Shown here piece by piece: positions 1 to 8,738 of a stretch of DNA of 64,000 nucleotides; positions within the stretch are counted from its first letter, which is position 1, and every line of letters begins with the position of its first letter. Both the position numbers and the translations under genes were made by a program. The DNA comes from JAHFUA01 sp963808725 (GTDB taxonomy: Bacteria > Acidobacteriota > Terriglobia > Terriglobales > Acidobacteriaceae): positions 496,001-560,000 of the forward strand of contig CAWEGO010000003.1 in NCBI GenBank assembly GCA_963808725.1, read 5' to 3'. The notes below the pieces were generated by a model. The model was not told the origin of the DNA and made no database searches. It worked only from the letters and a program-made list of their open reading frames with translations.

Positions 1-1
1 G

Positions 2-214
2 AGCGAGCTGTTTCCAGAACACGCGCGGGACATTCTGCTCGAGGAGGTCGAGAAATCAGGGGGGAACTGGCTAATTACTTTGAGCTTCCCAGGTCGAGAC
101 CTTTCGTTATTCGGAACCCGTATTCCGAACCAGCGCCGTGAATATAAGACGGTTGAGGTTGATGGCGCCACAGGCGAGCCCAGATCGGTAAAAATTCGCG
201 TGTTGAATGAGTAG
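2..214 (+). CDS. C-terminal fragment of an unrecognised protein
   Basis: An open frame runs in from the left edge and stops at TAG 212-214, giving the last 70 residues (SELFPEHARD... to ...KIRVLNE). I do not recognise the family. The piece is mixed alpha/beta in composition and has no membrane segment. Its last 8 bases overlap the start of the PIN gene (ATGAGTAG), so the two are translationally coupled and form one module. Base composition is visibly more AT-rich than the genes after about 720. By position it could be the partner of the PIN protein, but nothing in the visible part resembles a known antitoxin DNA-binding domain. Confidence 0.6.
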   Translation, partial: SELFPEHARDILLEEVEKSGGNWLITLSFPGRDLSLFGTRIPNQRREYKTVEVDGATGEPRSVKIRVLNE

Positions 215-707
215 CGAACCAGAGATTGCTGCAAGGTACGTCCACGCCGGCGTTCTCGTCGATAGCAATATCTTGCTGCTACTGTTCATCGGCAGCTATG
301 ACCTCTCCCTTGTAGGCCGATTCAAGCGCATTGCCGCTTTTGCCCGGACTGACTACGAACTACTGCTGTCCACGCTTTCGCGTTTTTCGGCAGTCGTGAC
401 TACGCCAATGATCCTGACCGAGGTAAACAGTCTCTCGAACCTGTTGGAATCTCGGCACAAGTATGGCTACTACACGGTTTTCAGCCTGCTGGTAGACAAG
501 ATGCTGGAGGAAGTCCCGACAACCAAGGAAATTGTGGCAACGGAGTTTTTTAAGAAATTCGGGTACACCGATGCGGCGATTGCCATTGCTGCCCGTCAGC
601 GGTACTTGGTCCTCACCGACGATTTTGCTTTATCTGGATTCCTCCAGAGCCAACAGATTGATGTAATCAACTTCAATCATCTACGCCAAGCGGCAGGTGC
701 GCTTTGA
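207..707 (+). CDS. PIN-domain ribonuclease-like protein
   Basis: 166 residues. The PIN-fold acidic set is visible: Asp19 in the first strand (VLVDSN), Glu72 (LTEVN), Asp122 (YTDAAI) and Asp137 (VLTDDF). These residues would bind the Mg/Mn of a metal-dependent ribonuclease. The length is a little above the usual 130-150 of VapC toxins. The start ATG overlaps the stop of the preceding gene and the stop overlaps the TTG of the next, so it is packed into an operon-like run. Lower GC than the following genes suggests acquisition. Nuclease activity is inferred from the motif set; a role as toxin is only a possibility because no recognised antitoxin is seen. Confidence 0.8.
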   Translation: MSSEPEIAARYVHAGVLVDSNILLLLFIGSYDLSLVGRFKRIAAFARTDYELLLSTLSRFSAVVTTPMILTEVNSLSNLLESRHKYGYYTVFSLLVDKMLEEVPTTKEIVATEFFKKFGYTDAAIAIAARQRYLVLTDDFALSGFLQSQQIDVINFNHLRQAAGAL

Positions 708-1606
708 AGCTCCTCCCCATGCGCTCCGCCATCGCCGAGATGGTCCCCGACGGCGCTTCCGTCGCCCTCGGCTTGCAGATGGAGCAGATGATCCCGTTCG
801 CCGCCGGTCATGAGATCATCCGCCAAAAGCGGCGCGGGCTCACGCTTATCGGGCCGATCTCGGACATTCTCTTCGACCAGCTCATTGGCGCCGGGTGTGC
901 CGAGCGCGTGATCGCCGCCTGGGTGGGCAACGTGATGATGGGCTCGGCCTACAACTTCCGGCGCGCGGTCGAATCCGGCCAGCTCACGGTCACGAACCTT
1001 ACCAACTTCGCTGTCGCGCTCGCGCTCCAGGCCGGCGCTATGGGCGTGCCCTTTCTGCCCACGCGCAGCGCGCTCGGCAGCGATCTGGCGAAAGACAATG
1101 AGTTCTTCGCACAATTTCAATCGCCGTTCACCGCTGAGAAGTTGCATGCGGTGAAAGCCCTGGTGCCCGATGTGACCATCGTTCACGTGCAGCGTGCCGA
1201 CCGCGAAGGCAACGCGCATTGCTGGGGCGGCTTCGGAGTGATGCTGGAGGGCGTGCGCGCGGCAAAGAAGGTGATCGTCGTCGCGGAGGAGATCGTCGAG
1301 CCCGAGGTCATCGCCAGCGATCCGAATCGTACCGTCATCCCCGGGTTTCTGGTGGAGGCGGTGGTCGAGTGCCCGTGGGGTGCGCATCCTTCGCCGGTGC
1401 AGGGTTACTACAGCCGCGATAATGCATGCTTCCGCCAGTATCACGAGCAGACCAAAACCCCGGCGGACTTCGCCGCGTGGCAGGCGCGCTGGGTGGATGG
1501 CGTGTCGGACCGCCGCGAGTATTTGAACCTGCTCGGCGCTTGCCGTCAGGAGGAGCTGACGGTAAAGAAGCACGCTTACTCTGCCCCGGCCGATTTTGGA
1601 TATTGA
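704..1606 (+). CDS. CoA-transferase family I subunit A (GctA-like)
   Basis: 300 residues if the TTG at 704 (TTGA overlap with the PIN stop) is used; an ATG at 719 would shorten it by five residues. The protein matches alpha subunits of glutaconate/3-oxoadipate-type CoA transferases: N-terminal DGASVALG segment, the PFAAGHEIIR and GPISDILFDQLIGAG stretches, and a C-terminal GxxVEAVVE...PWGAHPS region. Such subunits work as heterooligomers with subunit B, which carries the catalytic Glu, but no B gene follows. The next genes are two subunits of a molybdenum hydroxylase, so the locus may handle an aromatic or organic acid CoA ester. Function as an active transferase is therefore uncertain without its partner. 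Confidence 0.8.
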   Translation: MKLLPMRSAIAEMVPDGASVALGLQMEQMIPFAAGHEIIRQKRRGLTLIGPISDILFDQLIGAGCAERVIAAWVGNVMMGSAYNFRRAVESGQLTVTNLTNFAVALALQAGAMGVPFLPTRSALGSDLAKDNEFFAQFQSPFTAEKLHAVKALVPDVTIVHVQRADREGNAHCWGGFGVMLEGVRAAKKVIVVAEEIVEPEVIASDPNRTVIPGFLVEAVVECPWGAHPSPVQGYYSRDNACFRQYHEQTKTPADFAAWQARWVDGVSDRREYLNLLGACRQEELTVKKHAYSAPADFGY

Positions 1607-1662
1607 AGCTCCTAGCTGCTAGCCTCAGGCTAGAAGCTAGGAGCCAGGAGCTAGTAGCTGTT
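1607..1662 (+). repeat. Heptamer array 1, self-inverted
   Basis: Eight consecutive 7-base units start immediately after the gctA-like stop (agctcct, agctgct, agcctca, ggctaga, agctagg, agccagg, agctagt, agctgtt). The first half is the near reverse complement of the second half, so the array can fold into a hairpin of about 18 bp with two mismatches. It fills nearly the whole gap to the next gene. Confidence 0.8.
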
Positions 1663-1666
1663 CCGC

Positions 1667-2188
1667 ATGAGAAAAGAGCTCATAGAACTAAGAATCAACG
1701 GTCGCAGGCACGAGCTGGCCATCGAGCCCAGCAAGCTGCTGCTTGACGTGCTGCGCCAGGACCTCGGGCTGACGGGGTCGAAGCGCGGTTGCGACGATTC
1801 TTCCTGCGGCGCCTGCACCGTGCTGGTGGAGGGCGTCCCGATGATGTCCTGCACGCTGCTGGCCGCCAGTTGCGAGGGGCAGGAGATCACAACTGTCGAG
1901 GGCGTGGCTGAGCACGGCGCGCTGGCCGCCATCCAGAAAGCTTATGGCGATTGGGGCGGCGCGCAGTGCGGTTACTGCACGCCCGGCTTCATGATGACGG
2001 TGAAGGCGCTGCTCGCGGCGAATCCCGATCCGACGGAAGATGAGATCCGCCATGGGCTGAGCGGCAATCTTTGCCGCTGCACAGGCTATACGCAGATGTA
2101 TCAGGCAGTGAAGGCTGCGATCGAAGCGGAGCAGAAAGGGAGTCGTGAGTCGCAAGTCGTGAGTCGCGAGCCAGCAGCCAGGAGCTAG
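1667..2188 (+). CDS. Molybdenum hydroxylase small subunit, [2Fe-2S]x2
   Basis: 173 residues, a typical CoxS/HcrC/XdhC-type iron-sulfur subunit. The N-terminal plant-ferredoxin-like cluster is bound by Cys42, Cys47, Cys50 and Cys62. The C-terminal helical cluster uses Cys101, Cys104, Cys136 and Cys138 (QCGYCTPG and LCRCTGY). It would pass electrons from the Mo centre of the product of the next gene. The natural fold ends near residue 157; the last 16 residues (GSRESQVVSREPAARS) are encoded by the heptamer array that starts at 2142, so the tail looks repeat-derived. Substrate cannot be told from this subunit. Confidence 0.93.
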   Translation: MRKELIELRINGRRHELAIEPSKLLLDVLRQDLGLTGSKRGCDDSSCGACTVLVEGVPMMSCTLLAASCEGQEITTVEGVAEHGALAAIQKAYGDWGGAQCGYCTPGFMMTVKALLAANPDPTEDEIRHGLSGNLCRCTGYTQMYQAVKAAIEAEQKGSRESQVVSREPAARS

Positions 2189-2204
2189 CAGCCAGTAGCT
2201 ATGA
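2142..2204 (+). repeat. Heptamer array 2
   Basis: Nine direct 7-base units (gtcgtga, gtcgcaa, gtcgtga, gtcgcga, gccagca, gccagga, gctagca, gccagta, gctatga). The array covers the end of the 2Fe-2S gene, the whole 12-base spacer, and the ATG of the large-subunit gene at 2201. The later units resemble array 1, so the 2Fe-2S gene is bracketed by the same repeat family. Confidence 0.8.
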
Positions 2205-4762
2205 GCGATTTTTCAATCATCGGTAAGCGCATTGCGATGGTGGACGCCGCCGGCAAAACTACCGGCGCCGGCAAGTACACCGACGACCTCACGCTCCCCG
2301 GCATGCTGATCGGCAAGATCCTGCACTCGCCCTATCCGCATGCGCGCATCAAGCGCATTGACGCCAGCCGTGCGCTGGCGCTTGACGGCGTAGTCGCGGT
2401 CGTCACGGGCAAGGACGCGCCTAACAAGTATGGCATTCTGCCCGTCGGCCACGACGAGACCGCGCTGGCCGTGGACAAGGTCCGCTACGTGGGCGATAAC
2501 GTCGCCTGCGTCGCTGCCGTAGATGAGCCAACTGCCGAGAAGGCACTGGAGCTGATCGAAGTCGAGTACGAGCTGCTGCCCGCGTATTTCGATCCCGAGG
2601 AGTCGATGAAGGCGGAGCGCGATCTCATCCACGAGAACCGTCCGCACAACATCGAGAAGGACTACCACCACGTTTTCGGCGATCCTGATAGGGGATTTGC
2701 CGAAGCCGACTGCGTGCGCGAGGCCCGCTACATTGCCAACGAAGTGACGCACGCCGCCATGGAGCCGCACTCCACGCTGGCGTCGTTCGAGCTCGACCCG
2801 CACACGGGCGCGCTCGGCCGTCTGACCGTGTGGTCCTCGACCCAGGTTCCTTATTACCTGCAGCACAAGCTCTCGCTGGTGCTGGAGATGCCGATGTCGC
2901 AGATCCGGGTGATCAAGCCGCTGGTGGGTGGCGGCTTCGGCGGCAAGAGCGAGGTCATCCCCCTGGAGATCATCGCCGCGGTAGCCGCGCGCACCGCGAA
3001 GGCGCCGGTGAAGATCACCTACACGCGCGAAGAGGTCTTCTGGGCGCATCGTGGACGCCCGCGCACCATCATCGACATGAAGATCGGCGCGAAACGGGAT
3101 GGCCGGCTCACCGCCGTCGCCGCTCGCGTGGTGCAGGATGGCGGGGCGTACTGTTCGTATGGCGTGGTAACCATCCTTTATTCAGGCGCGCTCTTGGGCG
3201 CGATCTACGACATCCCTAACGTGCGCTGGGATGGCTACCGCGTGCTAACCAACAAGCCGGCTTGCGGCGCCATGCGCGGCCACGGCACCGTCAACGTGCG
3301 CTTCGCCTTCGAGTCGGCGCTGGACGAGGTTGCGGGCGCGCTCTTACGCGACCCCGCAGAGATTCGCCGCATCAACCTGCTCCAGCCGCCGTGCATTACC
3401 GTCAACAATCTGCGCGTCACCAGCTATGGCTTGCCGGAGTGCATCGAGAAGGTTGTCGAGCGCTCGGGATGGCGCGAGCGTCACGGCAAGCTGCCACGCG
3501 GACGCGGGCTCGGCATCGGCTGCTCGCACTACGTTTCCGGCGCGGCCAATTCCATCATCCGCTCCGACATGCCGCACTCGACGGTGAACATCAAAATCGA
3601 CCGCGACGGCGGCGTGGTGGTCTATACCGGCGCGTCGGAGATCGGCCAGGGCTCCGACACCATGACCGCGCAGATCGCTGCCGAAGTCCTGGGCTGCACT
3701 TTGCAGCGGGTGAAGATCGTCGCCGCCGACACTGATCTCACGCCCATCGACATCGGCTCCTACTCCAGCCGCGTAACCTTTATGGCCGGCAACGCCACCC
3801 TGCGCGCCGCCGAAGAGGTGAAGAAGCAGATCGCCTCCGCCGCCGCGCGCAAGATGAGCTGCGCGGCGGAGGATCTTGTCTTCCGCGATGACCGCGTGTT
3901 CAAGCGCGATGCCGTGCCGTCGGTGCCGGCCGCGCGCGATTCTTCCGCCGTTGCCGGTCACGTCGAAGGCCAGATCCTGCGCGGCTCGCTGCAGCAGAAG
4001 CGCAAGGAAGAAGCGCCGAAAGACTGGATGACCTTCGAGGAAGCCGTGGTCGCGGCCATCGACTTCCACGGCGCGCTCACCGGTACCGGCTCTTACGCGC
4101 CTCCGGCGGAAGCCCGCGGCGGCAGCCACAAGGGCGGCGGCGTGGGCCCATCGCCGTCGTATTCCTATTCCGCGCAGGTGGCCGATGTCAGCGTCGATGA
4201 GGAAACCGGCGAGGTCACGGTACACAAAATATGGGCGGCGCACGACTGCGGCCGCGCGCTCAATCCCGTCTCGGTCGAAGGCCAGATTATCGGCTCGGTG
4301 TGGATGGGTCTCGGCCAGGCGCTCGAAGAAGAGATGGTGTGGAAAGACGGCCTGCTGATGAACCCCGGCCTGCTCGAGTACCGCTCGCCCTCGGCCATCG
4401 AGTCGCCCGAGATCGAGCCTATCATCGTCGAGAGCATCGATCCCGAAGGCCCGTTCGGCGCCAAGGAGTGCAGCGAAGGATCGCTGGCGGCCACCATCCC
4501 GGCAATTTCCAATGCTATCTATGACGCGGTGGGCATTCGCCTGCGCGAAGTGCCGTTCACGCCCGAGCGTGTGCTGGCCGCGATTCGCGCGCGCGATGCC
4601 GCGGCGAAGAAGCTTGACCTGACCGAAGGTGTGGACCCCACCGCTCCTACGCGTTTCCGCGAGCATGGCGGCGCGCTGTGGTTCAAGGGCAAGGGACCGA
4701 AGAGGCATGAGCGCAATACGGCGGTTGCCAGGAATCCGGCCGGCAGCAGCGCGGACGATTAG
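2201..4762 (+). CDS. Molybdenum hydroxylase large subunit (xanthine dehydrogenase family)
   Basis: 853 residues, the Mo-pterin subunit of the xanthine oxidase family. N-terminal a/b-hammerhead domain (residues about 10-130, GKRIAMVDAAGKTTGAGKYTDD), then Mo-cofactor domains with the GGGFGGKSE loop near 245-255, the RGHGTVN segment near 360, and the catalytic Glu in PFGAKE at about residue 755. General similarity is closest to 4-hydroxybenzoyl-CoA reductase/CoxL-like enzymes, but the substrate is not decidable. It follows the 2Fe-2S gene by 12 bases. The FAD (medium) subunit usual in three-subunit members is not in this window, so it must be elsewhere or the enzyme uses another acceptor. Confidence 0.92.
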   Translation: MSDFSIIGKRIAMVDAAGKTTGAGKYTDDLTLPGMLIGKILHSPYPHARIKRIDASRALALDGVVAVVTGKDAPNKYGILPVGHDETALAVDKVRYVGDNVACVAAVDEPTAEKALELIEVEYELLPAYFDPEESMKAERDLIHENRPHNIEKDYHHVFGDPDRGFAEADCVREARYIANEVTHAAMEPHSTLASFELDPHTGALGRLTVWSSTQVPYYLQHKLSLVLEMPMSQIRVIKPLVGGGFGGKSEVIPLEIIAAVAARTAKAPVKITYTREEVFWAHRGRPRTIIDMKIGAKRDGRLTAVAARVVQDGGAYCSYGVVTILYSGALLGAIYDIPNVRWDGYRVLTNKPACGAMRGHGTVNVRFAFESALDEVAGALLRDPAEIRRINLLQPPCITVNNLRVTSYGLPECIEKVVERSGWRERHGKLPRGRGLGIGCSHYVSGAANSIIRSDMPHSTVNIKIDRDGGVVVYTGASEIGQGSDTMTAQIAAEVLGCTLQRVKIVAADTDLTPIDIGSYSSRVTFMAGNATLRAAEEVKKQIASAAARKMSCAAEDLVFRDDRVFKRDAVPSVPAARDSSAVAGHVEGQILRGSLQQKRKEEAPKDWMTFEEAVVAAIDFHGALTGTGSYAPPAEARGGSHKGGGVGPSPSYSYSAQVADVSVDEETGEVTVHKIWAAHDCGRALNPVSVEGQIIGSVWMGLGQALEEEMVWKDGLLMNPGLLEYRSPSAIESPEIEPIIVESIDPEGPFGAKECSEGSLAATIPAISNAIYDAVGIRLREVPFTPERVLAAIRARDAAAKKLDLTEGVDPTAPTRFREHGGALWFKGKGPKRHERNTAVARNPAGSSADD

Positions 4763-4792
4763 AGCAGATTCACGGTGGGTTACCCATCGTGC

Positions 4793-4969
4793 TGTCATGC
4801 TGAGCGAGTGCGGGCCGGTTTTGCCCGCACGAGTCGAAGCACCCCTACTTGTGCAACATCTTGCGAGTAGAGGTCCCCTTCGGCTTCGCTCAGGGCGGGC
4901 TTTCGACTCGCGCGCCAAAGCTTGCCCTGAGCGAAGCCGAAGAATCGGGCGCGCTCGCTCAGGATGACA
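4793..4969. repeat. MITE-like element A with inverted ends
   Basis: A 177-bp stretch begins TGTCATGCTGAGCGA and ends TCGCTCAGGATGACA, near-perfect inverted ends. Inside are further palindromic blocks (GTGCGGGC...GCCCGCAC and repeated GAAGCCGAAG-type pieces). It has no coding potential and lies between two convergent genes. Three more copies with the same ends occur at 19813, 23510 and 31999. Confidence 0.8.
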
Positions 4970-4993
4970 ACCACAAATCAAAAATCGCAAATT

Positions 4994-5515
4994 TCAGTTT
5001 TGTTTTGCCGGAGCGGGCTTCTTCTCTTCGGCGGGCTTGGAGAACAGAATCTCGGTGACCAGCAGCAGCGCTCCCATGACGATGGCGCTGTCGGCGACGT
5101 TGAATGCCGGCCAATGATACCCGCCTAGCGAGAAGTCCAGGAAATCCACCACGTGGCCGTCCAGCACGCGGTCCCAGAGATTGCCGAGCGCGCCGCCCAG
5201 GATGAGCGCCAGGCCGAAGCCGGTGATGGTGAGGGCGTGGCTGTTCTTCCATAACAGCGCCGAGACCACGACCAACGCGATGAGCGAGAACAGGATCAGC
5301 GCCACCACCTTCCACTCCGAGGGCGAGTCGGAGAACAGGCCGAAGGCGGCGCCGCGGTTCTCCACGTGCGTCAGGCGGAAGAATCCGGGAATGACCGTGA
5401 GGCTGTCGTGCAGGGTGATGTGCTGCGCGACCAGCCATTTGCTTGCCAAGTCCACCACGACCACCAGGCCGGCGATCAGGAAATGGAACTTGCGCATGGC
5501 GTGCGGTTGAGTCAT
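4994..5515 (-). CDS. lspA: Lipoprotein signal peptidase (signal peptidase II)
   Basis: 173 residues with four membrane helices. LspA cleaves the signal peptide of prolipoproteins in the inner membrane. The two aspartates of the catalytic dyad lie in the conserved GGALGNLWDRV and VVDFLDF...FNVADSAI segments, and the ENRGAAFG motif is present after the first helix. ATG 5515 is chosen because GGGGGAAA precedes it on the minus strand; a longer frame upstream is junk from a repeat, and an ATG at 5500 is a possible alternative. It lies downstream of ileS on the same strand, a common ileS-lspA order. Confidence 0.95.
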   Translation of the reverse strand: MTQPHAMRKFHFLIAGLVVVVDLASKWLVAQHITLHDSLTVIPGFFRLTHVENRGAAFGLFSDSPSEWKVVALILFSLIALVVVSALLWKNSHALTITGFGLALILGGALGNLWDRVLDGHVVDFLDFSLGGYHWPAFNVADSAIVMGALLLVTEILFSKPAEEKKPAPAKQN

Positions 5516-5523
5516 TTTCCCCC

Positions 5524-5582
5524 GGGGGCTAAAGCCCCTCTTACTTAATTCCTTTACGGCGCGGCTGAAGCCATGCCCTTCC
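5524..5582. repeat. Paired short palindromes between ileS and lspA
   Basis: Two small palindromes, GGGGCTAAAGCCCC (5525-5538) and GGCTGAAGCC (5563-5572), are separated by a T/A-rich stretch. The pairing of a CTAAAG block with a CTGAAG block looks like a dispersed intergenic repeat; a decayed related piece (GGCTTTAGC) is seen near 23754. Confidence 0.5.
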
Positions 5583-5589
5583 CAAGATC

Positions 5590-8519
5590 TTATCCCAGCG
5601 CTGGATGATGTCTCAGCGCCTCGGTGCAGCGCTCGCAGATCGTAGGATACTCTGGATTCTCGCCTACGTGGACGGAGTAATTCCAGCAGCGCTCGCACTT
5701 CTGGCCCGGAGCCTTGGTCACCTTCACCGCCAACGCCGCCGCGCCGTCTCCGCCAGGCGACTCATGAAATTCGACCTCTGAGACGATAAATAGGTAGCGA
5801 AGGTCGGCGCGGCGCCTCTCCATCACGGCCAGCAGGGCCCGCGGCGCCGAGATGCTGACCTTCGCCTCCAAGCCGCCGCCGATGAGCTTGGCATTGCGCG
5901 CCTCTTCCAGCGCCTTCAGCACCTCGCTGCGGACGCCCAGCAGCGTCTCCCAATCACTGCGCACAATATCGAGGCCTTCAATGGATGAGATGCTGCCGGT
6001 GATCTCCGCGCCGCCCAAAAACTGCGCCAGGTGGACACTCTCGGGACGTCCCGCAGACTGCGGCAAATAGCGCCAGACCTCATCGGCGGTGAAGCTCATC
6101 AGGGGCGCCAGCAGCCGCACCAGGGCTTCGCCGATGCGCCAGATGGCGGTCTGCGCCGAGCGCCGTCCGCGCGACCCCGGCGCCCAGGTGTAGAGCCGGT
6201 CCTTGAGCACATCGAAGTACACCGCGCTCAAGTCCACCACGCAGAAATTGAGGATGCGCTGGTAAGCCTTGTGGAACTGGAAGCCGGTGTACCATTCGCG
6301 CACCTCGGCGTCGAGATCGGCAGTCTTGAGCAGCATGAACTGATCGAGCGAATGCATCTCCCCGAACGGGACTGCGTCTCGCGCAGGATCGAAGTCGTAG
6401 AGATTCTGTAAAACAAAGCGAAAGCCTTATTGCGTATCGTGCGGTAGTTGTCGGCGATGCGCCGCATCAGCTCTTCCGAGCAGGTCACGTCCTCGCGGAA
6501 ATCCACCGACGCCACCCACAGGCGCACGATCTCCGCGCCCATGCGGTTGGCGATGTCCACCGGGTCGACCACGTTGCCCAGCGACTTCGACATGGCGCGG
6601 CCGTCGGGATCGAGCGTCCAGCCGTTGGTCGCGACCATGCGATACGGCGCCCGCTCGCGCGCGCCCACGGCGCAGAGCAGGGAAGAGTGAAACCAGCCGC
6701 GATATTGGTCGCCGCCTTCGAGATAGAGGTCCGCCGGCCAGGGCAAGCCTTCTTCGCGTCCCAGCACCGCGAAGTGGCTCGAGCCGGATTCGAACCACAC
6801 GTCGATGATGTCCATCTCCTTGCGGAAATTCGTGCCGCCGCACGAGCACTTGGTTCCGGGAGGAAGAATTGCGGCGGCGTCTTTGGTATACCAAGCGTCC
6901 ACGCCCTCACGCGCCACCAGCTCGAGCACGGCGTGGTTCGCCTCTTTGGATTTCAGCACCTGCCCGCAATCGCCACAGAAGAAAACTGCAATCGGCACTC
7001 CCCATACCCGCTGCCGCGAGATGCACCAGTCAGGACGCGTCGCGATCATGTTGGAGATGCGCTCCTCGCCCCACTCTGGGTCCCACTTAACTTTCTTGAT
7101 CTCGTCGAGCGAAGCCTGGCGCAGCGAGCGGCCGTCCGCGGTGACCTTGGCCTCCATGGAGATGAACCACTGCTCGGTGGCGCGGAAGATCACCGGGCGA
7201 TGACAGCGCCAGCAGTGCGGATAGGAGTGCTCCAGGCGCTCTTCGTGCATGAGCGCGCCGCGGTCGCGCAGCAGTTGGATGATCGCCGGGTTCGCCTGGA
7301 AAACCGTCTTGCCGTCGTATTCCGGCAGGCCGTGGCGCATGATGCCGGCTTCGTCCACGTCACAGGTGGCGTCGAGCTTATAGCGCTGGCCAGTGTAGAA
7401 GTCGTCGGCGCCGTGCGAGGGCGCGGTGTGGACCGCGCCCGTGCCCTGGTCCATGGTGACGTATTCGGCGAGCACGCCCAGCACCTTGCGATCCGGCCAC
7501 GGCAGAAACGGATGCATGAAGTAGGTATGCTCGAGCGCACGGCCAGGAAAGCGGCCGACTGTCGTCGTGACTTTGAGTCCGCAGTGCTCCGCCGTGACTT
7601 TCGCAAGTTTCTCGGCAACGATGTAAACGCCGTCGACCGTCTCGAGCGCCACGTATTCCTCGTCAGGATGAAACGCGATGGCAAGTGACGCGGGCAACGT
7701 CCAGGGAGTAGTCGTCCAGATGATGGCGTAGACCGGCTTGCCGTCGAATCGAATTGCATCCATGCCCTCGCCAATTTGGTTGAGGACTTCCTCCAAATCC
7801 TCGGGCGAACGAAGCTCGTGATGTCGGCCCAGTTCATCGCGCAATTCGGGAGTCGCCCACCGCATCCGATACTTTACCCAGATGCTGGGGCTGGTATGGT
7901 TCTCGTATTCGACCTCGGCTTCGGCCAGCGCCGTCTTGTCGTGTATGCACCAGTACACCGGACGCAGTCCCTTGTACACCGCGTCTTTTTCGAAGAAGGC
8001 GTAGAGCGTCTCGAGCACCACGGATTCGTACTCGGGCGTCATGGTGGAATACGGACGGTCGAAGCGCCCGAAGACGCCGATGCGCTTGAACTGCTCGCGT
8101 TGCAGGTCGAGATACTTCTCGGCGTAGCGACGGCAGGCCTGGCGCACCTGGATGGGCGCCATCTGCAGCTTTTTGCCGCCCAGCGATTCGTCCACCTTGA
8201 TCTCGATGGGCAGGCCGTGGCAGTCCCAGCCGGGGACGTAGGGCGAGTCGTAGCCCAGCATGGTTTTGGACTTCACGATGAAGTCTTTTAGGCACTTGTT
8301 GAGCGCGTGGCCCAGGTGGATGGGGCCGTTGGCGTAGGGCGGGCCGTCGTGCAGCACCCAGATGGGCGCGCCTTTGCGGGCCTGCCGGATGCGGTCGTAG
8401 AGGCGCAGCTCTTCCCAGCGCGCGAGCATTTTGGGCTCGTTCCGCGGCAGGTCCGCCTTCATCGGAAAATCGGTTTTCGGCAGGTTCAGCGTCGATTTAA
8501 GGTCCAGCGGCCCACCCAT
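5590..8519 (-). CDS. ileS: Isoleucyl-tRNA synthetase, frameshifted
   Basis: Class I aminoacyl-tRNA synthetase charging tRNA-Ile. The HIGH signature is PIHLGHALN near the N-terminus, the KMSKS loop is AMSKSLGN, and the C-terminal zinc finger has two CxxC pairs (CERCWNY...CERCTEAL). The reading frame is broken once: codons up to ...IRNKAF are in one frame and FVLQNLYDFDPARDAV... onward in another, with one base missing at about 6420-6428. With that base restored the protein is 976 residues, the normal length. The site is not a recognisable slippery sequence. As the gene is essential, either the base is a sequence error or another ileS exists. Confidence 0.93.
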
Positions 8520-8738
8520 TGCTTCTCCGGCGTTGCTTTTCGGGACAATTTCTCATTATAGGGAGGGAAGAAAATCGCGTCTATCGCGCGAGCGCGGGTG
8601 TAGTGGTCGGTTTCGGGTTGAAGCTGTTACGCTGCAGGCGCGATCACTTGTGAAATAGCGATTTTTTCAACAGTAATCCCCGCTCCTGCATTGGTGCCAG
8701 GTGTCATGGCGCCACAAGTTGGCCAGCCCCCTTCGGGC

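Noticed and set aside
207..707. Canonical VapBC toxin-antitoxin pair
   Set aside because: The upstream partner, as far as visible, shows no AbrB, RHH, Phd or HTH pattern.
3344..4990. Long open frame (548 codons) on the minus strand opposite the molybdenum hydroxylase
   Set aside because: The plus strand carries a full, motif-complete enzyme; the minus frame has no family features and is rich in Arg/Ala/Gly, as expected from a high-GC shadow.
6405..6440. Programmed frameshift in ileS
   Set aside because: No X-XXY-YYZ slippery heptamer or following pseudoknot is visible; a base error or mutation is simpler.
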